From positions 1 through 64,000 of the forward strand of contig NZ_JBJGED010000034.1 of the NCBI RefSeq assembly GCF_045062745.1: a DNA stretch of 64,000 nt. Reading direction: 5' to 3'. The translations under genes were made by a program, and so were the position numbers. The notes beneath the pieces are model-generated. The model saw nothing but the letters and a program-made list of their open reading frames with translations. It ran no database searches and was not told where the DNA came from. Of this stretch, positions 16,405 through 24,609 are shown piece by piece; the stretch's first letter is position 1, and every line of letters starts with the position of its first letter. This DNA comes from Paenibacillus_AA sp045062745. GTDB lineage: Bacteria > Bacillota > Bacilli > Paenibacillales > NBRC-103111.

Positions 16405-17016
16405 ATGGCCATGACGTTCATCAATTATGATGGTCCCAAGAAGAAGCTGTCGGCGGCACCGTCCGTGCATGAATCGGCCGTCTTGCACAATTGTTACGTC
16501 GGCGAGTGGACCGCGATCGGAGCCAGAAGCCGTCTGAACGAAGTCGTATTCGGCGATTACAGCTACTGCGTGGATGAAGTGCAGATCAACTACGCCGAGA
16601 TCGGCAAGTTCTGCTCGATCGCCTCCCATGTGTGCATCAACCCGGGGAATCACCCGATGTGGCGGGTGACCCAGCATCATGCTACATACCGGCGAGCCTC
16701 GTACGGGTTCGCGGAACAGGACGATGCGGATTTCTTCGACTGGCGGCGCTCCCATAAGGTCACGATCGGCCATGACGTCTGGATCGGGCACGGGGCGACG
16801 ATCATGCCGGGCGTGTCGATCGGCACGGGAGCGGTCATCGGCTCCGGAGCCGTCGTGACGAAGGACGTCGATCCGTATACGATCGTAGCCGGGGTGCCGG
16901 CCAAGCTTATCCGGGAACGGTTCTCCCGGGAAGCAGCCGACCGGTTGATCGAGATTGCTTGGTGGGATTGGCCGCGGGAAACGCTGCAAGCCCTGCAACT
17001 GAGGAGTTGCAAATAG
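16405..17016 (+). CDS. Left-handed beta-helix acetyltransferase, phosphonate-associated hexapeptide family
   Basis: 203 residues with hexapeptide repeats from about 15 to 170: 'SAVLHNCYVGEWTAIGARSR', 'YSYCVDEVQINYAEIGKFCS', 'VTIGHDVWIGHGATIMPGVS', 'IGTGAVIGSGAVVTKDVDPY'. The insert 'NPGNHPMWRVTQHHATYRR' followed by 'DDADFFDWRRSHKV' is typical of the transferase family linked to phosphonate metabolism (TIGR03308-like) and of xenobiotic acetyltransferases. It ends with 'EIAWWDWPRETLQAL'. No C-P lyase genes are in the window, so the substrate is open. The Pho-box-like repeats upstream fit a phosphorus link. Confidence 0.82.
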   Translation: MAMTFINYDGPKKKLSAAPSVHESAVLHNCYVGEWTAIGARSRLNEVVFGDYSYCVDEVQINYAEIGKFCSIASHVCINPGNHPMWRVTQHHATYRRASYGFAEQDDADFFDWRRSHKVTIGHDVWIGHGATIMPGVSIGTGAVIGSGAVVTKDVDPYTIVAGVPAKLIRERFSREAADRLIEIAWWDWPRETLQALQLRSCK

Positions 17017-17075
17017 AACGCACTTTTGGTAAACTATGTGCAACTATAGAGTTTCACATAGGAGGATTGCAGGCC

Positions 17076-17519
17076 ATGGAGCAGTATACGGTTGTACGCA
17101 CGATCTGGGTCGAAGCGCCTTGCGAACGCGTTTGGCTGGCGGTTACCGAAGCGGAGCAGCTCTCCCTCTGGTACGCACCGGGTTCGCCTTGGGAGATCCC
17201 TAAGCTGGAGGTGGGAGCTCTAGTGTATTTCCACCATTCGCCGAACGCCTACCACTCCGGCATCGAAGTCGTAACGCTTCGCGCTCAGATCGTCACGGTG
17301 GACCGGCCGCATCGTTTTGCCCTTCGATGGGAGATGGATGCGACGGCCCCCGAGATGGTGACCACATTTATACTTCAAGAAGAGCAAGGCGGGACCCGCG
17401 TGACCATAACCGAGAACGGTTATCCGAATCAGCAGGAAGGGGAGCGGGTCGAGCAAGGATACTCCATGTCGCTGGAGAACTTGAAGGCACATGCGGAAGG
17501 AAGGAGCTTGCCCTATTGA
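17076..17519 (+). CDS. SRPBCC / AHSA1 domain protein
   Basis: 147 residues from the ATG at 17076, preceded by GGAGG; 'TVVRTIWVEAPCERVWLAVT', 'EAEQLSLWYAPG', 'EVVTLRAQIVTVDRPHRFAL' and 'VTITENGYPNQQEGERVEQG' give the complete AHSA1 fold. The final TGA overlaps the TTG start of the ArsR-AHSA1 fusion gene by three bases of the string TTGA, so the two are translationally coupled. Ligand unknown. Confidence 0.88.
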   Translation: MEQYTVVRTIWVEAPCERVWLAVTEAEQLSLWYAPGSPWEIPKLEVGALVYFHHSPNAYHSGIEVVTLRAQIVTVDRPHRFALRWEMDATAPEMVTTFILQEEQGGTRVTITENGYPNQQEGERVEQGYSMSLENLKAHAEGRSLPY

Positions 17520-18289
17520 GCGCGGAACGCATCTTTAACGCTCTGGGCGAGCCGATCCGCAGGAAGCTGCTGGAGACGCTCGCCGAGCATACTCCCAAAA
17601 CCGCCACCGAATTGGCGGCCTTCTTCCCCATCACTCGACAAGGCATTCTCAAGCACCTGAATGTCCTGCAGGCGGCCGGTTTAGTATCGGTTCAGCAAGA
17701 GGGCCGCGACAAGCGCTATTCACTTCCCCCTAATAGTCTGGGTGAGATGGAGAAGTGGATCGAGACGCTCGGCGATAGGACGGAGAAGCGCCTGCTGCGA
17801 CTGCGGGATATGCTGACCGGACCTGCACTCGTGCCGCCGGATCTATCCGGAAGACCGCATCGGCTGTCGGTTTCACGCAATCTCCAAGCCTCGCCGGACG
17901 TGCTGTACCGAGCCTGGACCGAACAATTCGACCGTTGGTTCGCCGAGCCGGGCACGGTCCGCATGAGAGCGGAAGCGGGCGCTCCCTTCTACTTCGAGAC
18001 CGTCTACCGGGTCGATGAGCAGTCGGCCGCTCAGCGTCATCCGCATTACGGACGATTCCTCCGACTCGAGCCCTCCCGGCTCGTCCAGCTGACCTGGGTG
18101 ACGGGCGCGGGCGGGACCGAGGGCGCGGAGACCGTCGTAACGGTTGAGCTGCAAGCATCCGACAATGGAACGCGACTGCAGCTCGTCCACGAAGGGTTCG
18201 CCTCGGAGGAGGCTCGGAATCGGCACGAGCAGGCTTGGCCGCTCGTGCTCGATCAGCTCGATCAGCGGATGCAAGCGACGAGTCCATAA
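17516..18289 (+). CDS. ArsR winged-helix / AHSA1 fusion protein
   Basis: 257 residues starting at TTG 17516, with AAGGAG nine bases upstream. Residues 1-80 are an ArsR-type winged helix ('ERIFNALGEPIRRKLLETLA', 'TATELAAFFPITRQGILKHL', 'NVLQAAGLVSVQQEGRDKRY'). Residues 115-250 are an AHSA1/SRPBCC domain ('LSVSRNLQASPDVLYRAWTE', 'RLEPSRLVQLTWVTG', 'TRLQLVHEGFASEEARNRHE'). The fused cavity domain probably acts as ligand sensor or cotranslated effector. The partner gene upstream encodes a stand-alone AHSA1 protein. Confidence 0.88.
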   Translation: MSAERIFNALGEPIRRKLLETLAEHTPKTATELAAFFPITRQGILKHLNVLQAAGLVSVQQEGRDKRYSLPPNSLGEMEKWIETLGDRTEKRLLRLRDMLTGPALVPPDLSGRPHRLSVSRNLQASPDVLYRAWTEQFDRWFAEPGTVRMRAEAGAPFYFETVYRVDEQSAAQRHPHYGRFLRLEPSRLVQLTWVTGAGGTEGAETVVTVELQASDNGTRLQLVHEGFASEEARNRHEQAWPLVLDQLDQRMQATSP

Positions 18290-18330
18290 GCCTCTCGCTA
18301 GCTCCGCTCTCTCAAGAAAATAATAGCGAA

Positions 18331-18366
18331 TAGGCACTCCCGCAAAAGAATGCGAAGAGTGCCTTA
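18331..18366. terminator. Bidirectional Rho-independent terminator
   Basis: Arms AGGCACTC and GAGTGCCT around a GCA..TGC inner pairing, with AATA before and TTATT after, between the convergent ArsR-AHSA1 and HlyD-like genes. Confidence 0.7.
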
Positions 18367-18385
18367 TTGTCGTGAATTCTGTCCG

Positions 18386-19507
18386 TTACGGGCCCAGCAC
18401 TCGTACTCGGCTCCCGTCCAGAAGAGGCTCGCTGCTTTCCATAATGATGGATTCTTGAGAGAACAGCCCTTCGCCTAACGCGGCCACTTGCTCCGTTGAT
18501 CCGGCTAGCGTCACTTCTCTGCGTTTGGCGTAGAAGGCGTTGCCTAACGGTCCCTTGCGTTCCTCTACCGTGTACACGTAGGTTCCGGCAGGATCGCTAT
18601 GGACTGCGGCTTTGGAGAGCAGCAGCGTGCCGGGCTTTCCTGCGCGGACAACCTTCACCTCGGCTTGTTCTCCTCCCGTGAGCGACGCATCCTGAAGGGC
18701 CACCTTCATCCGAATCATCGGAACCGCTTCTTTCGCGATAGCGTCGCCGGTTGCCGAAACGGTCAAGCCGGCTATTTGGCCGGACAAGGTGCGGTTATCC
18801 AGCCCGAGCAAGTGCGTCTCCATCGGATCTCCAATTTTGAATCCGGCAGCAAGGACGGATGGAAGCTGCAGTTCCAACTGATACCCTTGGGCCGTATTCT
18901 CCAGCCGAATGTCCGGATCGCCTGCGTTAGCGGACCCACCCTCCTCGGCATTTACCGTTAATACTTTCCCGCTGAAAGGCGCCTTCAACCATTGATTCGC
19001 GCTCAGCTGGGCCTGCATCTCTTCGATCCGCAGCCGCTCGATGTCGATATCGAGCTTGGCGCTCTCCAGGGCGGTCTTGGCGGCCAGGATGCCCCCTTGC
19101 TCTCCGCTCTGTTCGGCCATGATATAAGCGTACTCCAGCTGCTGGATCGACAGCTGGAGCTTTTTCAACAACGCCTCCTCCGTTTCCAGCTGTCTCGAGG
19201 CATCCCGCGTATCGTACTCTACTAGATTCTCCCCTCTCTCGACCGTATCGCCCTCCTTTACAAGCACGCGTTTAACGATCCTACCCGCCTTTCCCGTAAG
19301 TTCCCGCACTTCCACCGGCTGAATGATCCCTTGACCGGTATACGTCTGATCCAGCTGACCCGGACCGGCCGTCTGCGTCTTTACCTTCGGCAATGTCATG
19401 GAGTACAACGTATTGCTGAGCAAGGTACTGCCTGCTAAGAGGACCAGCATGCAGCCCGAGATCCAATGAAGCCAACGTTTGCGGCTCCCGGTCTTCTCCT
19501 CATCCAT
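18386..19507 (-). CDS. HlyD/RND-type periplasmic adaptor (membrane fusion) protein
   Basis: 373 residues. One N-terminal membrane segment (about 12-36). Lipoyl half-motifs 'QGIIQPVEVRELTGKAGRIV' with 'EGDTVERGENLVEYD' (about 58-103) and 'APFSGKVLTVNAEEGGSANA' (about 176-196) flank a coiled-coil hairpin (about 105-172). The beta-barrel and C-terminal domains follow. Normally it links an exporter to its outer components or regulates ABC efflux. Here it is the last gene of an import-type ABC operon, 35 bases after the MalG-like permease, which is odd. No efflux permease is adjacent. Confidence 0.85.
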   Translation of the reverse strand: MDEEKTGSRKRWLHWISGCMLVLLAGSTLLSNTLYSMTLPKVKTQTAGPGQLDQTYTGQGIIQPVEVRELTGKAGRIVKRVLVKEGDTVERGENLVEYDTRDASRQLETEEALLKKLQLSIQQLEYAYIMAEQSGEQGGILAAKTALESAKLDIDIERLRIEEMQAQLSANQWLKAPFSGKVLTVNAEEGGSANAGDPDIRLENTAQGYQLELQLPSVLAAGFKIGDPMETHLLGLDNRTLSGQIAGLTVSATGDAIAKEAVPMIRMKVALQDASLTGGEQAEVKVVRAGKPGTLLLSKAAVHSDPAGTYVYTVEERKGPLGNAFYAKRREVTLAGSTEQVAALGEGLFSQESIIMESSEPLLDGSRVRVLGP

Positions 19508-19542
19508 CCGGATGTTCGCTTCGATGCGTCCCCGCCTCCTCT

Positions 19543-20415
19543 CTACCCCTTGATTCCGGAGAGCTGTACCCCTTCAATGAACTGCGCTTGAGCGTAGAGG
19601 TACACCAAGATCATGGGACTCATATAGAGCACCGAGGCGGCGAAGACGACGCCTCGCGCTTCTTGGCCGAGCTGCGCCAGATAGAGAGACAACGGCTGCA
19701 GGACGGCGTCCTGCAGGAAAATTAGCGGCTGCTCGACCATATTCCAGTAATCGACGAACAGCAGCACGGCGAGTGCGGCGAGTCCCGGCCGTACGAGCGG
19801 CAGAATGATCCGGACGAATATCGTGAGGTGGCCGGCTCCGTCCATCTGGGCGGCTTCCGACAGCGCCCCCGGAATCTGGCTCATGAATTGACGCAGCATG
19901 AAAACGCCGAACGCGCCGAAGATGCCCGGCAGGATGATTGCGGCTCTCGTATTCAAGAGCTCCAGCTTGTCCAAAACGATATAGTTCGGGACCAACGTCA
20001 CCTGGAAAGGCATAAGCATCGTCAATAAATAGCATAAAAACCAGGTCTCCCTTCCCCGAAAGCGTAGTTTGGCGAAAGCATACGCCGCTAGCGACCCGAC
20101 CAGCATTTGCCCCAGCAGGATGGGTGCGACCAGTCCCGCCGAATTCCAGAACATCCGCAGGAATTTCGGATTTCGTACCAGCACTTCCGCATATTGATCC
20201 AAGGTGACCCAATCCGGAATCCATTTCAGATTCGCGAATGCCGGTTGTGCCCCGGCGGCCACATTCGCCATTTTGCCGACCGGATCATAATTCAGCTCGA
20301 TCTCCTGCTCTGTCATCAGCGAATTCGTGACGGTGAGCACAATGGGCCCGAGCGTCAACAAGGCCGCGATAGCTAGAACGGCCGTCACGCTTAGAGCGGG
20401 AATCCGTCTGAACAT
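19543..20415 (-). CDS. Carbohydrate ABC transporter permease (MalG family)
   Basis: 290 residues with six predicted membrane spans and the EAA loop 'EAAQMDGAGHLTIFVRIILP' followed by LVRP (about 187-210), which docks the ATPase. The long extracytoplasmic loop after the first span (about 30-75) is typical of MalG-type subunits. The gene begins 15 bases after the MalF-type gene. The operon has no ATPase gene, so a shared MsmX-like ATPase encoded elsewhere is likely. Confidence 0.92.
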   Translation of the reverse strand: MFRRIPALSVTAVLAIAALLTLGPIVLTVTNSLMTEQEIELNYDPVGKMANVAAGAQPAFANLKWIPDWVTLDQYAEVLVRNPKFLRMFWNSAGLVAPILLGQMLVGSLAAYAFAKLRFRGRETWFLCYLLTMLMPFQVTLVPNYIVLDKLELLNTRAAIILPGIFGAFGVFMLRQFMSQIPGALSEAAQMDGAGHLTIFVRIILPLVRPGLAALAVLLFVDYWNMVEQPLIFLQDAVLQPLSLYLAQLGQEARGVVFAASVLYMSPMILVYLYAQAQFIEGVQLSGIKG

Positions 20416-20430
20416 CGCCGTCCCCTCCTC

Positions 20431-21312
20431 TCATTCCATGAAGCTTTGGAACCGGCGTTCCACGGCCAGCAGGACGAACACCAGACTCAGGATACATACG
20501 ACCATTAGGGTGGCTGCGGCCGTCAGCTTTTGGATATCCAGCGTGAAGAACATATTGTTCATGTAGTGCTGCAGCATATAGATCCGGTCATACGGGTAAT
20601 CGCCGGCGAGCAGATAGGTCTCGCGGAACACCTTGAACGAATTCAGAATCGAGATCAGCACGACGAAGACCATCGTAGGGGTCGAATAAACCAGCGTGAT
20701 GTGGTATAGCTGGCGAAGCCGGCCCGCCCCCTCGATCCTCGCCGTCTCATAGTACGAGACGGGAATCGACTGAAGTCCGGCCAGGAACAAGATCATGTCG
20801 TAGCCGATGTTTTTCCAAATGTACAGAACGGCTAGCACCCCCATCGCCCCATCGGATTGCAGCCAATCGATGCGTTTCCCGTAATGGCTGTTCCACCAGG
20901 CGTTCACGGCGCCGTTCCAATCAAAGAAGATTTGCCAAACCATAATGATCGAGGCTACCGGCACGACCAACGGCAGGATAAACGACGTCTGCAGCCATTT
21001 CCGCAGCATCAGCTGCCGGTTCAAGAGCATCGCCAGGCTCAAAGACAATAGCACCAGCAGCGGGACGCTCACACCGGTGAAAAACAGCGTATTAAGGGCC
21101 GCCTTGTGGAACGACCTGCTGGCGAGCAGCGCCGCGTAATTGTCGAAGCCTACGAACTGGCCGCCAATCGTGGAATCGGTGAACGAATACAAGAGCCCCA
21201 TCCCGAATGGGAGGATGTAGAACAAGAGGAACCCGGCTGCGCTGGGGGCCAAGAAGAGCCAAGCGGCCGCCCCGTCCTTCCCCAGCCAAGCCGGCCTTCG
21301 CAGCTTATTCAT
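20431..21312 (-). CDS. Sugar ABC transporter permease (MalF/UgpA family)
   Basis: 293 residues, six membrane spans. The EAA-type loop reads 'YYETARIEGAGRLRQLYHIT' followed by LVYSTP (about 186-211). Early 'WLFLAPSAAGFLLFYILPFG' and 'SFTDSTIGGQFVGFDNYAAL' are standard for this family. Its start overlaps the end of the binding-protein gene by 8 bases. Substrate presumably an oligosaccharide or polyol. Confidence 0.92.
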   Translation of the reverse strand: MNKLRRPAWLGKDGAAAWLFLAPSAAGFLLFYILPFGMGLLYSFTDSTIGGQFVGFDNYAALLASRSFHKAALNTLFFTGVSVPLLVLLSLSLAMLLNRQLMLRKWLQTSFILPLVVPVASIIMVWQIFFDWNGAVNAWWNSHYGKRIDWLQSDGAMGVLAVLYIWKNIGYDMILFLAGLQSIPVSYYETARIEGAGRLRQLYHITLVYSTPTMVFVVLISILNSFKVFRETYLLAGDYPYDRIYMLQHYMNNMFFTLDIQKLTAAATLMVVCILSLVFVLLAVERRFQSFME

Positions 21313-22729
21313 TCAAGTACGTCGTAACCTTGTTCTGAATCAGCTTCGCCACGTCGCTCGCCGGTTTCTGGCCGCTGAAGAACGCTTGGCTCTCCTTCAG
21401 GACGATCTCTTCGATCTTGGTCGGCTGGAACGCTACCGGATGGACGGATTCCGACAAGTAGCCTTCGAGCTGCTGCAGCTGGGCGGGATCGACGGGGATC
21501 GACGCTCCGTGCAGAGGACCCAGCTCATAGGTTTTGACCGTGCCGCTGCTCAGGAGCTGCTGCACTTGCTTCTGATACACCTTCTTGTTGATCGGGAAGC
21601 CGGCCCGCTCCGGCGCAGGCTGCACTTCCTCCGACATCAGATACTGGAGAAAAGCCCAGGCTTCCTGTTTCACCGGTGATTTCTCGTTGATTCCGACGCT
21701 CAGGTAAGGGTAGAAATAGCCACCGGCTTTCGTTCCTTCTGCTCTAGGCTTGGCATACAACCTGGATTGTTTACCTGTTTCTTTCATCGACACGAGATAA
21801 TCCCAAGCCGAATTGATATTTCTGGGCGTGAAGTAGGCCCCACCGCGTTGCGCGGCGAAAACTCCATCATCGTACATCCGTTTCACCATCTGCATCATTT
21901 CGGTGAAAGCGGCCGTCTCGAAGTTGGCCTTCCGTATTTCTTCGTCCACGAAGCGGGTATAGTTTTCCTTCACCATTTCGCTCAGCAACGCTTGCATCGC
22001 TTCTGTGCCCTGTGCGGGCATGATTCCAGCCGAAGTGGGGGCCTCGCTTTTGAGCGGCCCTGTTTGATTCAATTGCTTGAGCGTCTCGGCGTACGTCTCC
22101 CATGTCCACGTCTTATCGTCGAATTGCACGCCCGTCGGCTGGATCGCCCCTTCATTCCCGATCAGCACGTTCAGGAAGAACGAGATCGGCATCCCGTACA
22201 ACCCGCCGTTCGTCTGGCTGTTCTCCAGAATGTTGTTGAAATAATCGCCCCGGATGAACCCGGGATCTTTCTTCAGCAGCCCGCTGAGATCGGTCAGCAG
22301 GTGCTGGCCCACATACTTTTCGCTCGGCAGGACGTCCAGGGTGAGCATGTCGGGGCCTTTGCCGGACAACATGGCGGTGTTCGTCGAAGTAATATATTTC
22401 TCCATTTCCGCTTCCAGCTGCGCATCGTCCGCATTCACTTCCTTCAACTCGATGGTGATGTTCGGGTGGGCCGCCTCATAGCTCCGCTTGGCCTGCTGCA
22501 GTCGTTCGTTCGGGAAAAAGGTGGAGAACACGATGGTCGCCTTCCCGCCATTCCCCGAACTCTCGGGAGCGGTCCCCGTCTGGACGGGAGCGAGCGTCTC
22601 GCCCGCCTGTCCCGTATCCGTCCCGGCGGTTCCTTGCGGATTGCCGCCCGAGGGACTGGAGCTGCAAGCCGACATCCCGATCATGGCCAAGCTCAAGCCG
22701 AGTCCCAGCCAAATTTTCGTTTGTTTCAT
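21305..22729 (-). CDS. Extracellular solute-binding lipoprotein (family 1, sugar type)
   Basis: 474 residues. Lipoprotein signal with Cys22 in 'AMIGMSAC', followed by a Ser/Gly-rich linker. 'KATIVFSTFFPNERLQQAKR' then 'SYEAAHPNITIELKEVNADD' begins the periplasmic-binding fold. 'QEAWAFLQYLMSEEVQPAPE' and 'RAGFPINKKVYQ' are the usual C-terminal blocks. First gene of the operon with two permeases and the HlyD-like adaptor. The ligand is not identifiable. Confidence 0.9.
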   Translation of the reverse strand: MKQTKIWLGLGLSLAMIGMSACSSSPSGGNPQGTAGTDTGQAGETLAPVQTGTAPESSGNGGKATIVFSTFFPNERLQQAKRSYEAAHPNITIELKEVNADDAQLEAEMEKYITSTNTAMLSGKGPDMLTLDVLPSEKYVGQHLLTDLSGLLKKDPGFIRGDYFNNILENSQTNGGLYGMPISFFLNVLIGNEGAIQPTGVQFDDKTWTWETYAETLKQLNQTGPLKSEAPTSAGIMPAQGTEAMQALLSEMVKENYTRFVDEEIRKANFETAAFTEMMQMVKRMYDDGVFAAQRGGAYFTPRNINSAWDYLVSMKETGKQSRLYAKPRAEGTKAGGYFYPYLSVGINEKSPVKQEAWAFLQYLMSEEVQPAPERAGFPINKKVYQKQVQQLLSSGTVKTYELGPLHGASIPVDPAQLQQLEGYLSESVHPVAFQPTKIEEIVLKESQAFFSGQKPASDVAKLIQNKVTTYLNE

Positions 22730-22871
22730 CCTTTCTCTCCATCCTTATCCAATAGATTGGGGTGCCGTCTATTCCACTGTAAGCTATGGATGTGGCAGTC
22801 CCTTCTCCAAGTTGTCAACTAAATGTGTCCGAACGGGTGGACCATCGGACCCGGGCTTTCACCGGATATAC

Positions 22872-22906
22872 AAAAAGACCAGCCCGCATTTCTGCAGGCT
22901 GATCTT
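22872..22906 (-). terminator. Rho-independent terminator of the 22942-28754 operon
   Basis: On the minus strand AAGATCAGCCTGCA and TGCGGGCTGGTCTT pair with few mismatches and are followed by TTTTG, about 35 bases after the stop codon of the binding-protein gene. Confidence 0.8.
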
Positions 22907-22941
22907 AAGTTCCTAATTGCATTCTCGGCTAAAGGCACCGA

Positions 22942-24576
22942 TTAGTTAGCGGACTTAAACTTAATGTCCTTCTTCAACGCGGCCCCGATTTGCTGCGCAT
23001 AACCCTCGAACAACTCTTTGCCGTGATATTTTGGGCCCATCAGCTCTTCGCGGTACTTCGGCCAATTGGAGGAATCCTTCTCCTCAAGCAACACCTTCGC
23101 TTGGTAAATGTACAGCTGCTTCCGGAACCCCGCCAGGTCATACCCTTCAACAGGTGACACGTTCGTTCCTAGATCGGAATATTTGTAAGTCCGAAGCTGC
23201 TCCAAAATTTTACGGTCGCGGTCGGTTTCGTCCGAATTCACCAGCTCCAACCCGAGAGCCAGCGGCGAGAGGCTGATTTTGCCGAAGACGGCAGCGTAAA
23301 TTTCGTTATAGCCATTTTTATCGGTGAAATCCTTCTTATAGGCGGCGGCATCTACAATGATTTTTTTGCCGTCGCGTTTGTAGTGCGTCCCTTCCACACC
23401 ATAGTGGGTCAACAGAAAGCCTTCTTCGCTCGCCAGCCAATCCAGAATTTCAATCGTCCGCTTCACTTTTTTCTCATCCGATTTGGCACTGATCATGAAC
23501 GGGGTGCTCGGCAGCGCTGCATAGCTCATAAAGTTGTTCGGCGCTATGTTGAACGGCACGAACTCCGCGGCCACTCCGGTTACGTCCCTCGTTTTTTTCT
23601 GTACGCTGTTGGGCGCGTTTTCGAACACAGCATCGCGCGCGGTCGAGTAGAAGATCCCGGCTTTCCCCTGCTGAACCTTATCCAGGTGCTGCGGGCTCTT
23701 TTGCAAATACCAGTTCGGATCCACAACCTTCATGTCGATCAACTTGCGGATATCCTCATATACGGCGGATGCGCGAATATCGCTGCCCGAATCGATAAAT
23801 TGATTATTGGCATCGACGTAAAAGCCGGGATTCAAGTTATGCTTCAGCCATGCCGGAAAATCCTTAGGAATAGCGGCTCCGCCGGCGGCGGCCGTAATGC
23901 CGTACGTATCGTTTTTCCCGTTCCCATCCGGATCATTGAATGTAAACGCTCTCGCAACGGCGACGAATTCGTCGTAATTGGTTGGAACCTTCAGATTTAA
24001 GCTGGGGTCTTTTTTATTTAAAGCATCGATCCAGTCTTTTCTCACATAGTGGGACAGAAACTGCTCGCGGTCAAAGAGAATCGGCGCTCTCATGAAAACG
24101 TTCTGAACCTGAAATCGCTGCATTTCGGTTTCGCTGATCCAATACTTGTAATAGTTCGGCATCGTTTGCGGCGATACGTATTTCGTCAGATCGGCCGTTA
24201 TTTTATCGATAATGTACTTATTCGATTCGGCTCCGCCCGACTGGAACATATCCGGGACGTCGCCTGAAGAAAGACGAAGGTTCAGCTTTGTTTGAAAATC
24301 GTTTAGGTTCGAAATGTAATCGATCTTCAGATCGACGTTGAACTTTTCTTGGATTTTCTTCAAGATAATATCCTGGCTCTTATCGGCAAGAAGATCCTTG
24401 TTGGCCGGAGCGATAATCATAAAGTTGAGCGAAAGCTTTTCTTTCGTCTCGGGCGCCGGCTTCGCGCTGCTGCCGTTATTCGGAGCGTCTGCAGGCGGCA
24501 CCTCGCTTTTCCCGCATGCCGCAAGCACCAAAGCGGATGTCAGCGACAGAGCGACGATCTGATTCAATCTCTTCAT
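22942..24576 (-). CDS. Extracellular solute-binding lipoprotein (LipO/YtcQ-like)
   Basis: 544 residues. Lipobox 'SALVLAACGK' with Cys21. 'LSLNFMIIAPANKDLLADKS' then 'NVDLKIDYISNLNDFQTKLN' and 'LRLSSGDVPDMFQSGG' are typical of the large Paenibacillus LipO/YtcQ-like binding proteins. Normally the cognate permeases are adjacent; none is here. Third gene of the minus-strand operon after the MDR dehydrogenase and the giant secreted protein, 33 bases after the latter. AGGGGG precedes the ATG. Probably captures an oligosaccharide released or bound by the giant protein (inference). Confidence 0.88.
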   Translation of the reverse strand: MKRLNQIVALSLTSALVLAACGKSEVPPADAPNNGSSAKPAPETKEKLSLNFMIIAPANKDLLADKSQDIILKKIQEKFNVDLKIDYISNLNDFQTKLNLRLSSGDVPDMFQSGGAESNKYIIDKITADLTKYVSPQTMPNYYKYWISETEMQRFQVQNVFMRAPILFDREQFLSHYVRKDWIDALNKKDPSLNLKVPTNYDEFVAVARAFTFNDPDGNGKNDTYGITAAAGGAAIPKDFPAWLKHNLNPGFYVDANNQFIDSGSDIRASAVYEDIRKLIDMKVVDPNWYLQKSPQHLDKVQQGKAGIFYSTARDAVFENAPNSVQKKTRDVTGVAAEFVPFNIAPNNFMSYAALPSTPFMISAKSDEKKVKRTIEILDWLASEEGFLLTHYGVEGTHYKRDGKKIIVDAAAYKKDFTDKNGYNEIYAAVFGKISLSPLALGLELVNSDETDRDRKILEQLRTYKYSDLGTNVSPVEGYDLAGFRKQLYIYQAKVLLEEKDSSNWPKYREELMGPKYHGKELFEGYAQQIGAALKKDIKFKSAN

Positions 24577-24609
24577 TTTACAGCCCCCTAAGATAGAAGT
24601 TATTCCATG

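Noticed and set aside
22730..22830. TTGACA upstream of the sugar-binding lipoprotein operon as promoter
   Set aside because: No acceptable -10 at 16-18 bases; the shared elements of the twin operons are also absent.
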